Virus record (IMG/VR): IMGVR_UViG_3300025362_000005
Span: 1 to 64,000 of that record
Source of the DNA: a virus
Direction: 5' to 3' (one strand)
DNA length: 64,000 nucleotides
Position 1 is the stretch's first letter. The number at the start of each line of letters is the position of its first letter. The translations under genes were made by a program, and so were the position numbers. Below, piece by piece: positions 49,892 through 56,295 of this stretch. A model generated the notes under the pieces. It saw only the letters and a program-made list of their open reading frames with translations, was not told the origin of the DNA and made no database searches.

Positions 49892-49920
49892 AGTATATCA
49901 CAGTACTATGTACTATGCAA
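49892..49920 (-). promoter_or_regulatory. sigma70-type promoter before 49871
   Basis: TTGCAT (49915-49920), 17 bases, TATACT (49892-49897) on the minus strand, overlapping the end of the J-domain gene. Confidence 0.6.
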
Positions 49921-50350
49921 GCTTTAAATCTTTTTTAGTTTTAATCTTTTTATAACCATGCTTATTTTCTATGTCAATAAGTGTGCATTTACTATAAGTA
50001 TTTCTTTTACGTGTTCCAGTATATACCCAAGCTTTATGCTTAGAACTAAACCAAAAACCTAAAGTCTTTAAATAGTCTTTGTCATTATATGCATTGAAAC
50101 AGTAAACCCATGTTCCAATAATTTCTATAGTTATATCTAGCTTGATAATTTTAGAAAGTATAATCATGTAAGTGTCAGTAAATTCAGTAAAATGTTCATA
50201 AGAGTAGTTTTTTATAGCCGTTTCATATTGATTATTGAGTGTTTTAAAGTCTTCTGCATTCCCGCCAGTGTCGGGGTGCAGTTTTATGGATAGTGTTCTA
50301 TAAGTTTTTTTAATATCCTCTATAGTACGGCAATTGCTAAAATAATTCAT
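49913..50350 (-). CDS. J-domain protein, 145 aa
   Basis: The N-terminal J domain has the invariant HPD in IKLHPDTGGNAEDFKTLNNQ, helix II IEDIKKTYRTLSIKLHP and the following QYETAIK. The C-terminal part (KTLGFWFSSKHKAWVYTG) is a beta-rich motif that recurs beside J domains in mobile-element proteins. It could recruit host DnaK, for replication or against defence; its target is unknown. Confidence 0.87.
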   Translation of the reverse strand: MNYFSNCRTIEDIKKTYRTLSIKLHPDTGGNAEDFKTLNNQYETAIKNYSYEHFTEFTDTYMIILSKIIKLDITIEIIGTWVYCFNAYNDKDYLKTLGFWFSSKHKAWVYTGTRKRNTYSKCTLIDIENKHGYKKIKTKKDLKLA

Positions 50351-50569
50351 AATAAACCCCTTAAATTGTTATAAGTAATTATTGTGTTACTTTATTAAAA
50401 ATGTATTGCTCATGTTCTGGTGTCAGTTTATAGCCATAATCCTGTAAGTTATCGCTACAAGTAGTTATAAAACTTAATCCAAAACACAATGCGGTATCTA
50501 TAGAATCGTCAATAATTATTTGCTCTTGTTTAGTCATAATAAACCCCTTAAATTGTTATAAGTAATTAT
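50348..50569. repeat. 35-bp perfect direct repeat, duplicated leader
   Basis: The same 35 bases (start codon, AAGGGG site and AT-rich leader) occur at 50348-50382 and 50535-50569, before the J-domain gene and the next gene. Recent duplication of a promoter/leader unit. Confidence 0.8.
50379..50537 (-). CDS. hypothetical small protein, 52 aa
   Basis: ATG at 50537 follows AAGGGGTTTATT. Begins MTKQEQIIIDDSIDTALCF. Acidic, unknown function. It follows a strong promoter. Confidence 0.72.
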   Translation of the reverse strand: MTKQEQIIIDDSIDTALCFGLSFITTCSDNLQDYGYKLTPEHEQYIFNKVTQ

Positions 50570-50593
50570 AAACCCTAGTAGTTGGGTTGTCAA
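50565..50593 (-). promoter_or_regulatory. strong sigma70-type promoter before 50537
   Basis: Perfect TTGACA (50588-50593) and TATAAT (50565-50570), 17 bases apart on the minus strand. Confidence 0.72.
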
Positions 50594-50663
50594 GTAAAAT
50601 GTACTGTATATAGTAAAATAAATAAAATAATGTAAGTAGTAAGTTTGTGCATATAAGTAAACC

Positions 50664-50815
50664 AGTAAGTTTTTATGTATTACTTACACTATGTAAGTAT
50701 GATAAGTAACAGAAATAAATAATAAGAAATAAGGCAATAAGTAAGTTTTTATGTATTACTTACACTATGTAAGTATGATAAGTAACAGAAATAAATAATA
50801 AGAAATAAGGCAATA
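50664..50815. repeat. two perfect 76-bp tandem repeats plus partial copies
   Basis: Unit 1 (50664-50739) and unit 2 (50740-50815) are identical; a third partial copy begins at 50816 and shorter AGTAAGTTTTTGCGTGT copies follow to about 50870. Each unit has the inverted repeat TACTTAC/GTAAGTA and several AAGTAA boxes in AT-rich DNA. Candidate origin iterons or operator array. No gene lies in 50594-51062. Confidence 0.85.
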
Positions 50816-50889
50816 AGTAAGTTTTTGCGTGTATAATGGTCAATAAGTAAGTTTTTGCGTGTGCTTAAAATTATAAAGGTATACTATAT

Positions 50890-51064
50890 AAGCAATAAGC
50901 TTTTGAGCGTGTAAGTTTTTGGGTAGCCTGCCAACCGTACGTAATAGCGTACGGTTGCTTAAAATTGCCCTTTTTGGGAGTATAGTCCTACTTTTAGCCT
51001 ATTTATAGCACTATTCTGTCAATTATGTGTAATAGTTTTATTGACAGAATAGTGCTAGTTTTTT
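50890..51064 (+). ncRNA. candidate plus-strand small RNA ending at a strong terminator
   Basis: In gene-free DNA between minus-strand genes, a 10-bp perfect hairpin (50932-50941 with 50948-50957) is followed by an 18-bp perfect stem (51006-51023 with 51040-51057) and T6 (51059-51064), a textbook intrinsic terminator for rightward transcription. A weak promoter (TTGCGT, 19 bases, TATACT) lies near 50855-50885. No rightward gene is present, so the product would be an RNA of about 170 nt. Confidence 0.5.
51006..51064 (+). terminator. intrinsic terminator, 18-bp perfect stem
   Basis: TAGCACTATTCTGTCAAT pairs perfectly with 51040-51057 across a 16-base loop, then GTTTTTT. It faces rightward while the genes on both sides are leftward; the T-run overlaps the stop of 51063-51323. 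Confidence 0.75.
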
Positions 51065-51323
51065 AATCTTCAATAAAATCTATAATATCCATATATGGAT
51101 AGAGTGCCAAAAGCATGCAATCATCATAGCAGAAATTATCCTGGTTATATAATATTGTTACTTCCTGCATTAAATGTAAATATTCGTAGTCTTGCATAAT
51201 AAAATTACTGTTGGTTACTGCTAAATAGTCAGCAGTAAAATTGTTGTCAATTCTTTGGTTATTCTCTGCTAAGCTTAAACTCACATAAGTAATCATGGGT
51301 TGTTGTGCTTCTTTTAATGTCAT
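51063..51323 (-). CDS. hypothetical protein, 86 aa
   Basis: Begins MTLKEAQQPMITYVSLSLA behind AAGGAGCGTATT. Tyr/Asp-rich, ends YPYMDIIDFIED. Unknown function. Confidence 0.73.
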   Translation of the reverse strand: MTLKEAQQPMITYVSLSLAENNQRIDNNFTADYLAVTNSNFIMQDYEYLHLMQEVTILYNQDNFCYDDCMLLALYPYMDIIDFIED

Positions 51324-51338
51324 AATAATACGCTCCTT

Positions 51339-51713
51339 CTAAAATGTTTTTATAATAAACTCAGTTATTTGCTGTTTATGTACCTCATTCAAACACAACC
51401 TATATTTATTTACAGGGCTATTACAGTATGTTCTATCCATACTTGTTATAAACCAATCAGAGAAGTATTCCACCGTGAATTGTGTTGATTCAGGAATCCC
51501 ACTATAGCGGTTAGGAAAGTGTTGTGCATGTACATCAACAATTACTTTTATACCTTTCCAAGTACTTTTAGGTAGTAGTTTTGTAAGTTTTGACTCAATA
51601 GCTTCTATTGCAGATTGAATACTCATGGAATCAATTGTTCTGACTCTAGATTTTTTTTGAATTAAAGCAAGTTTTTCATTAATTTCTTGTGAGTTTGTTT
51701 TATTAATCTTCAT
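51339..51713 (-). CDS. hypothetical protein, 124 aa
   Basis: Begins MKINKTNSQEINEKLALIQ. Preceded by the long repeated leader 51711-51808. Unknown function. Confidence 0.74.
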   Translation of the reverse strand: MKINKTNSQEINEKLALIQKKSRVRTIDSMSIQSAIEAIESKLTKLLPKSTWKGIKVIVDVHAQHFPNRYSGIPESTQFTVEYFSDWFITSMDRTYCNSPVNKYRLCLNEVHKQQITEFIIKTF

Positions 51714-51808
51714 AATAATATGCTCCTTCTGGGAAAGTTTTTTAAAGCTATAATATAGCTGTACAACCCCACTATAGCGGTTATAATGGGGTAATATAGA
51801 TATACTAT
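51711..51808 (-). repeat. repeated 97-98-bp leader, copy 1
   Basis: Nearly identical to 52234-52330 (one T difference). It includes start codon, AGAAGGAGCATATT site, the palindrome AGCTATAATATAGCT, and a stem ACCCCA...TGGGGT flanking CTATAGCGGTTATAA. Two hairpins precede each gene, so expression of both genes is likely controlled together. Confidence 0.85.
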
Positions 51809-52236
51809 AATAACAACATTAGTTTTTTTAGTACTTTCATTGACGGCATGCCAAATGGATTCACATATAAGCGGGTTTTGTGTTGATGTATTATATCATT
51901 ATTAAGTGTGTTTCTAAAATATGTCGTAAAATCACTTCTATAGCCGTCAAGCTCAAGTGTGCTTTCAATAAATAGTATCTTATTCTCTTTATCGGGTGCA
52001 TAGATGTTCATTACTGTAATATGTAAGTTATACCCAGTTTTGTTATTATGGGACAATAAACTAAAGAATTGCCGTTGCTCAATCCCTGTATCGTTATTAG
52101 GGGTGAATAAGTCGTCAAACATCGCAAGTATTTTTTTCTGTTTTTCTGTACAGAATTCAGTAAAAACCTCTTTACTACTGTGGTATAATTTTAAGCTGTT
52201 TACACTGTACTCCACTTTTAATTTAACATTTTTCAT
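51805..52236 (-). CDS. hypothetical protein, 143 aa
   Basis: Begins MKNVKLKVEYSVNSLKLYH, alpha/beta, ends MKVLKKLMLLL. Shares its leader with the next gene downstream. Unknown function. Confidence 0.74.
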   Translation of the reverse strand: MKNVKLKVEYSVNSLKLYHSSKEVFTEFCTEKQKKILAMFDDLFTPNNDTGIEQRQFFSLLSHNNKTGYNLHITVMNIYAPDKENKILFIESTLELDGYRSDFTTYFRNTLNNDIIHQHKTRLYVNPFGMPSMKVLKKLMLLL

Positions 52237-52330
52237 AATAATATGCTCCTTCTGGGAAAGTTTTTAAAGCTATAATATAGCTGTACAACCCCACTATAGC
52301 GGTTATAATGGGGTAATATAGATATACTAT
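52234..52330 (-). repeat. repeated 97-98-bp leader, copy 2
   Basis: Same sequence and hairpins as 51711-51808, placed before the 143-aa gene. Confidence 0.85.
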
Positions 52331-52734
52331 TTTATACACTTGTCAATTATCTGTTTCAGTTTATTACATGTTAGAGCACAAGTAGTGTCTTTAAATAAAG
52401 TTGTTGACATATCTTGATTGTTGTCTTTAATGTCAGAAACTACCCGTATAGTGTGGATTAATCGTGTACGGTCTTTTGAAACGTGTAGCCAGTATTCTAT
52501 GTATACTCTATCTCCATTATTTACGTAATCATAGTTGATAGAAATATCCACTCCATGCACTTTAGGAATATCATCATATGATAGCTTGGGAGTAATATGC
52601 ACTTCTCTATTCTCAGTATCATAATAAGAAGTAAAACACTCAACTAACTTAATGTACTTTGCTGATAATATCGTATACATAGTACCTTTACTGACTTTAT
52701 CCATACTAATATAATAAGTAATATTTTTTTCCAT
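52327..52734 (-). CDS. hypothetical protein, 135 aa
   Basis: Begins MEKNITYYISMDKVSKGTM behind an AAATGGAGTG site. Beta-rich middle, helical C-terminus (ALTCNKLKQIIDKCIK). It lies behind the palindrome array. Unknown function. Confidence 0.74.
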   Translation of the reverse strand: MEKNITYYISMDKVSKGTMYTILSAKYIKLVECFTSYYDTENREVHITPKLSYDDIPKVHGVDISINYDYVNNGDRVYIEYWLHVSKDRTRLIHTIRVVSDIKDNNQDMSTTLFKDTTCALTCNKLKQIIDKCIK

Positions 52735-52750
52735 TTTTTCACTCCATTTG

Positions 52751-52892
52751 TTGAGGTAAACCTCAATTTGTATAAATGCTTATTAAGCATTTAGTTATCA
52801 CAAGTTTATAAAATTATACACCATAGTTGGTACTGATAATTTTATAAGCTGTTGCGTTATACCTCAAAATAGGGTTGCTAAATTGAGGTATA
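52751..52892 (-). promoter_or_regulatory. array of four perfect palindromes upstream of 52734
   Basis: In order: TTGAGGTAAACCTCAA (52751-52766); AAATGCTTA/TAAGCATTT (52774-52792); TTATAAAATTAT/ATAATTTTATAA (52806-52817 with 52836-52847); TATACCTCAA/TTGAGGTATA (52858-52867 with 52883-52892). The first and last share the TTGAGGT box. The stretch between 52734 and 52925 has no gene. Confidence 0.75.
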
Positions 52893-52924
52893 CATCGATA
52901 TAGGTTATTTCTTGTTTAATCTAT

Positions 52925-53083
52925 TCATTTTATAGCCTCAATTCTTTGCAATTCTACAAGCTCTTTTTTCCACTCAAGTAATAAATCATCTGCGTGGTAC
53001 CCCGGGTGCGCATTATTAATTGTCGTCGTCAATTCTGCAATACTTTTTTTCTTGTTATCGATTGCTCTTTTTATATCGTACAT
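52925..53083 (-). CDS. hypothetical small protein, 52 aa
   Basis: ATG at 53083 behind AATGGAGTGATAAT. Begins MYDIKRAIDNKKKSIAELT, then NAHPGYHADDLLLEWKKEL; all helical, possibly a small helical hairpin. Unknown function. Confidence 0.72.
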   Translation of the reverse strand: MYDIKRAIDNKKKSIAELTTTINNAHPGYHADDLLLEWKKELVELQRIEAIK

Positions 53084-53140
53084 ATTATCACTCCATTAAT
53101 TGAAATATAGGCCGATTATACACCGGCCGTTATAGTTATA
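53081..53140 (-). repeat. repeated 58-60-bp leader, copy 1
   Basis: Same as 53418-53475: start codon, TGGAGTG site and a GGCCG/CGGCC hairpin whose loop contains TATAAT on the minus strand. It may be promoter and operator in one. Confidence 0.8.
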
Positions 53141-53420
53141 GTACTTCCCATGCTCCAGCGTTAAAATACTGAATGCTTGTCACTCCCAGATCGTACATGT
53201 AAAAATTAAGAGGCTGAAACGCGCGTTCGTTATTATAGTGACTACACAAGCCGTACAGATAGACGTGGCCATCGTCATCTAATAACCTGAATCTATATAT
53301 ACATTGTTTCCTCATTTTAGCAGTCAATTCTTTTAATTCAGTACCCGTTTTACTCGTTCGTAGAAAAGTAAAACCATTGAATTCGCCATTGCAGATTACA
53401 TCTTTCGTTATTATAAACAT
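53136..53420 (-). CDS. hypothetical protein, 94 aa
   Basis: Begins MFIITKDVICNGEFNGFTF behind TGGAGTGATAAT. RLLDDDGHVYLYGLCSH segment, beta-rich. Unknown function. Confidence 0.74.
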   Translation of the reverse strand: MFIITKDVICNGEFNGFTFLRTSKTGTELKELTAKMRKQCIYRFRLLDDDGHVYLYGLCSHYNNERAFQPLNFYMYDLGVTSIQYFNAGAWEVL

Positions 53421-53475
53421 ATTATCACTCCATTAATTGAAATATGGCCGATTATACACCGGCCGTTATAGTTAT
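53418..53475 (-). repeat. repeated 58-60-bp leader, copy 2
   Basis: Matches 53081-53140 except for a two-base insertion. It precedes the 94-aa gene. Confidence 0.8.
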
Positions 53476-53630
53476 AACCAATTAACAGCATAGGAACTGT
53501 TTCTATGTAGAATTCTGTCAATTTCTGTATTGACATTTTCTATTGTTGATAGTGTGCAGCTATAGTGGTTATTTATAAAAATACTATAACCTTTTCCGAA
53601 TCGCGCAGAATCCTTGTAAATGTTTATCAT
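53472..53630 (-). CDS. hypothetical small protein, 52 aa
   Basis: Start ATG at 53630 (MINIYKDSARFGKG) follows AGGGAGTGATACC. It is the first leftward gene after the control region. Unknown function. Confidence 0.72.
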   Translation of the reverse strand: MINIYKDSARFGKGYSIFINNHYSCTLSTIENVNTEIDRILHRNSSYAVNWL

Positions 53631-53656
53631 GGTATCACTCCCTAAAATAAAATAAA

Positions 53657-53708
53657 TATACTGTACAGTATATAGAGTAGTACACAAATGTATACTTGTG
53701 TACTACTC
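53657..53708 (-). promoter_or_regulatory. 16-bp palindrome and 13-bp hairpin in the leader of 53630
   Basis: TATACTGTACAGTATA (53657-53672) is a perfect palindrome. Next to it GAGTAGTACACAA (53675-53687) pairs with TTGTGTACTACTC (53696-53708). Typical operator or leader hairpins. Confidence 0.7.
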
Positions 53709-53725
53709 AATAAACTGGTTTATAA

Positions 53726-53853
53726 AATCCACTCCAATGATGCCATGCACGGCTGAAACCGCTGGCCTAGGCGGTGGATTCTGATGAACCCGCGAGCGAT
53801 ATACACGCTCGACTATGAACCGCACGGATAATTTAATATTTCCGTTACCCACC
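53726..53853. other. folded element with several helices, unknown class
   Basis: AATCCAC/GTGGATT (53726-53732 with 53774-53780), CGAGCG/CGCTCG (53793-53798 with 53806-53811) and ACGGA/TCCGT (53824-53828 with 53841-53845) form a row of helices, with alternative GGTGG/CCACC and ACCGC/GCGGT pairings. Boxes CTGATGAACCCGCG and CTATGAACCGCACG repeat around the middle hairpin. GC content is higher than the surroundings. It may be a cis-acting RNA of either strand. Confidence 0.5.
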
Positions 53854-53991
53854 CTAAACTATCAAAAAACATTGACACTCGTCTATTAATTATAACATAC
53901 ATATGGTAAAAATAGGTAAAAAACTTTATTTATTTTACGATAGATATGTATAAAATTAGCCAGTAACAACAGTATTCTATTGTATTTTATT

Positions 53992-54121
53992 GTATACAAA
54001 ATATGGGAAATTGTATATATCAGTAGTTTATTGCATGGCGGGGTATACCGGGGTTACTCAGTGTATACAATGGTATACAAAATATGGGAAATTGTATATG
54101 ATGGTATACAATGGTATACAA
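53992..54121. repeat. iteron-like GTATACAA cluster with 27-bp direct repeats
   Basis: A 27-base sequence starting GTATACAAAATATGGG is identical at 53992-54018 and 54073-54099; GTATACAA also starts at 54063, 54104 and 54114. The core GTATAC is self-complementary. Confidence 0.8.
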
Positions 54122-54143
54122 ACAGAACCGGGTTGATGCGTGT

Positions 54144-54207
54144 ACTAGTTGGGTAGTACACTAGTTGGGTAGTACACTAGTTGGGTAGTACACTAGTTGG
54201 GTAGTAC
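54144..54207. repeat. four perfect 16-bp tandem repeats
   Basis: ACTAGTTGGGTAGTAC is repeated four times without a mismatch. With the adjacent GTATACAA cluster it looks like an origin or multi-site operator. Confidence 0.9.
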
Positions 54208-54217
54208 AGTGGAACAG

Positions 54218-54274
54218 CCCCCCTACATAGACGTGAGTACACAACCACCCCCCTGTCCCTAGCCTAGCCCCCCC
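54218..54274 (-). other. G-run cluster on the minus strand (possible G-quadruplex)
   Basis: C6 (54218-54223), C6 (54248-54253), CCC (54257-54259) and C7 (54268-54274) on the plus strand give four G-runs on the minus strand, in otherwise AT-rich DNA. Confidence 0.5.
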
Positions 54275-54413
54275 AAACTGTCTCCATATTATTGTTCTTT
54301 ACACCCCACTGTGGTATATATTTTTTTACACTTTTACCCATAAGGTTCATTAAACCCATAGCCACATAAACGCTGTCATTCGCACGTAAATAAACTTGTT
54401 ATACATTTATACT

Positions 54414-54457
54414 ACTTTCAATACTTATTGCACTACACCGCGTTCTCATGCGTCTCA
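54414..54457 (+). promoter_or_regulatory. duplicated 44-bp module, copy 1
   Basis: A 25-base identical block beginning ACTTTCAATACTTATTGC and ending CACTACAC, then 13 variable bases, then GTCTCA. The same layout recurs at 54552-54595. Placed upstream of the rightward genes, it is a candidate phage-specific (late) promoter or activator site. Confidence 0.55.
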
Positions 54458-54551
54458 CAGTAATATGGAATACCTGTACTCCTTGGGTTCTTTACGCTAC
54501 TATATAAATTTCCTCTACTACACGTAAAAGAAATAGATAACGTATTACCCC

Positions 54552-54595
54552 ACTTTCAATACTTATTGCACTACACGTAATCCTCGTGTGTCTCA
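54552..54595 (+). promoter_or_regulatory. duplicated 44-bp module, copy 2
   Basis: Identical 25-base block and GTCTCA at the same 13-base spacing as copy 1, about 95 bases before the first rightward start. No TTGACA/TATAAT pair is seen for the rightward genes here. 54275-54689 holds no gene. Confidence 0.55.
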
Positions 54596-54689
54596 TCAAG
54601 TTCTACAGCCTTATCTAACACTATATATTATCAATACTAGTATCTTGTAAAGAAGTTGGTAAAGAGGTAGTATAAGGCAGGAGGAAACA

Positions 54690-54926
54690 ATGACAGAAGC
54701 AAAAAACACGAGCACAGATTACAATGAATGGTATAGCAAGGTTGAGAGCATAAATGAAAAGTTTACCTGTGATAAATGCGGTAAAAAGTGGCGTATGGTG
54801 GAATTAAGCCGAGTAGCTATTAATTGGGCAACACCTGAGAATTGTGTAGACAGGGTGTATGAGTTATGTCCTAATTGTCAAAAAGCTGTATTTAATTTTA
54901 TAGAGGTAAATTATGAAAATAAATGA
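54690..54926 (+). CDS. zinc-ribbon protein, 78 aa
   Basis: First rightward gene, ATG at 54690 behind CAGGAGGAAACA. FTCDKCGKKWRMV and YELCPNCQKAVF are two CxxC pairs. Unknown function. Confidence 0.8.
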   Translation: MTEAKNTSTDYNEWYSKVESINEKFTCDKCGKKWRMVELSRVAINWATPENCVDRVYELCPNCQKAVFNFIEVNYENK

Positions 54927-55191
54927 ATCAAACAAAGCTCCACAGCGATCACCATCATTGTTAGCAAACGAAGCCAAGTGGAAAACTATTTTTAAGAAAC
55001 ACATGGGGCATAGCTTAAGTGTAGACATACCACGAGTAGGTATTGACCCCTATCTTGATAACGGTACACTTATGTGCCTTACCTGTGATAAGGTGGGAAA
55101 TGCAGAGATTGTGGTTGATGAAGTAATAGAAAGCAGTATTGCTTTTAAAACCCTGCCTATATACAGGTACAGCTTATGGAATGTGGTTTAA
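54913..55191 (+). CDS. hypothetical protein, 92 aa
   Basis: Begins MKINESNKAPQRSPSLLAN and overlaps the previous gene by 14 bases. LMCLTCDKVGN holds one CxxC. Unknown function. Confidence 0.73.
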   Translation: MKINESNKAPQRSPSLLANEAKWKTIFKKHMGHSLSVDIPRVGIDPYLDNGTLMCLTCDKVGNAEIVVDEVIESSIAFKTLPIYRYSLWNVV

Positions 55192-55259
55192 TACCACTCA
55201 AATGAAAGCACTACGATCAGTGCTTGACACGATTATAGAAAATTCGGAAGGAGAAACAA

Positions 55260-55469
55260 ATGGCTAAAAGCACACAACCACGTATAGAAGTGGTTCAGCA
55301 CGAGGAATTCGTGGTAAAGATTGGAGAGGATAAATTAAGGTTAAGTCGAGATGAAGCACTAAAGCTTTATAACGAGCTACAAACCGTATTGGCAATAGAA
55401 ATAAAATGTGAAGAGGTAGAAATTACGCTAGACCCCGTTTGCCCTTGTATACCTTGGTATAGGCCATAA
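55260..55469 (+). CDS. hypothetical protein, 69 aa
   Basis: ATG behind GAAGGAGAAACAA. VVKIGEDKLRLSRDEALKLY reads as a strand, turn and helix typical of small phage proteins; ends DPVCPCIPWYRP. The gap 55470-55604 holds two inverted repeats (ACAGGTG/CACCTGT and a hairpin with ACACCC/GGGT), nothing else. Confidence 0.73.
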   Translation: MAKSTQPRIEVVQHEEFVVKIGEDKLRLSRDEALKLYNELQTVLAIEIKCEEVEITLDPVCPCIPWYRP

Positions 55470-55604
55470 AACCCATATATAACTGTGTAAAAACAGGTGA
55501 CATCAAACAGCATTTAAACCACCTGTATTGCAGTTATTGTCGGGGTACAAGTGAGAAAAGTAGTGACACCCACTTTTATGGGTATTACTGTGTAAGGAGA
55601 AAGA

Positions 55605-55961
55605 ATGAATTTCAGAATAAAGCTACCAATATTTAATGTAGACTGTGAATTTTATATAGGGGTTGAAAACATACCCACGTATTATAAAGCACTTGTTAAA
55701 GAAGGATATAAAGGTACACAGCCTGAAAACGTTGATAGCAAGGGACTCGCATGGGGCAGTTATGTTTACTTGAAAGACATGACTGATGACAGCAATATAG
55801 CACATGAGCTCGTGCATTTAGTGACAAATATACTAGAGGACAGAGGAGTTGAGTGTGATGAAACTCGTGCATATATCACAGGATATATAACAGGAAAGTT
55901 TTATAAGAAAGCTAAAGAATTAAAAGAAAAGGAGAAGAACGATGCCTACGTACAGTTATAA
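55605..55961 (+). CDS. HExxH metalloprotein, possible zincin-like peptidase
   Basis: 118 aa. SNIAHELVHLVTNILEDRGV has an HExxH motif (HELVH), followed by a conserved-looking ECDETRAYITGYI helix that could supply a third ligand (Glu), as in small zincins. Its short N-terminal part is beta-rich. Whether it cleaves protein is unknown. Confidence 0.7.
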   Translation: MNFRIKLPIFNVDCEFYIGVENIPTYYKALVKEGYKGTQPENVDSKGLAWGSYVYLKDMTDDSNIAHELVHLVTNILEDRGVECDETRAYITGYITGKFYKKAKELKEKEKNDAYVQL

Positions 55962-56127
55962 ATGCCCAAATTGTGGCAAGATAATAGAAGAGTTTCACGC
56001 TATGAGTGACACCCCGGTTTTTGTTTGTGACACCTGTGGAAATAAATTTGTGAGAGTAGTCAGTGGAGGCACCGCTACACTCTATAAATCGAGTGGTTTT
56101 ACAAAATACAATGGACGAAGCAATTAA
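55942..56127 (+). CDS. FmdB-type zinc ribbon protein, 61 aa
   Basis: Begins MPTYSYKCPNCGKIIEEFH with VCDTCGNKFVRVVSGG, matching the FmdB putative regulatory zinc-ribbon family in order and length. It overlaps the previous gene by 20 bases. Confidence 0.85.
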   Translation: MPTYSYKCPNCGKIIEEFHAMSDTPVFVCDTCGNKFVRVVSGGTATLYKSSGFTKYNGRSN

Positions 56128-56199
56128 CAGGACATGAATAGGACAGCAAATCATGTATTTAGGCGTATAAAACAGCGTTAACAGGACATGAATAGGACA
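56124..56199 (+). repeat. 22-bp direct repeat carrying a ribosome binding site and start codon
   Basis: TTAACAGGACATGAATAGGACA occurs at 56124-56145 and 56178-56199. Each copy supplies AGGAC-ATG; the first opens a 15-codon frame (56134-56181), the second the 35-codon frame listed next. Confidence 0.8.
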
Positions 56200-56295
56200 A
56201 TAAACAGAAATGAGACAGATGACTCATTAAGTGGGTTAGTGAGCATATATGGGGCAAAGGGGAAACAGTGGAAACAAGTCTTACAAAAGAAATAA
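56188..56295 (+). CDS. possible 35-aa protein
   Basis: ATG at 56188 behind ACAGGAC. MNRTINRNETDDSLSGLVSI followed by a basic end. It overlaps the next start by 28 bases. Uncertain. Confidence 0.4.
   Translation: MNRTINRNETDDSLSGLVSIYGAKGKQWKQVLQKK

Noticed and set aside
50664-50870. CRISPR array
   Set aside because: The repeats are tandem without unique spacers and no cas gene is present.
53726-53853. Hammerhead ribozyme, because of CTGATGA
   Set aside because: The required GAAA and NUH positions are absent in the right order; only the CTGATGA box and helices are present.
55203-55268. A 21-codon rightward frame
   Set aside because: No ribosome binding site, and it ends inside the next gene's start.
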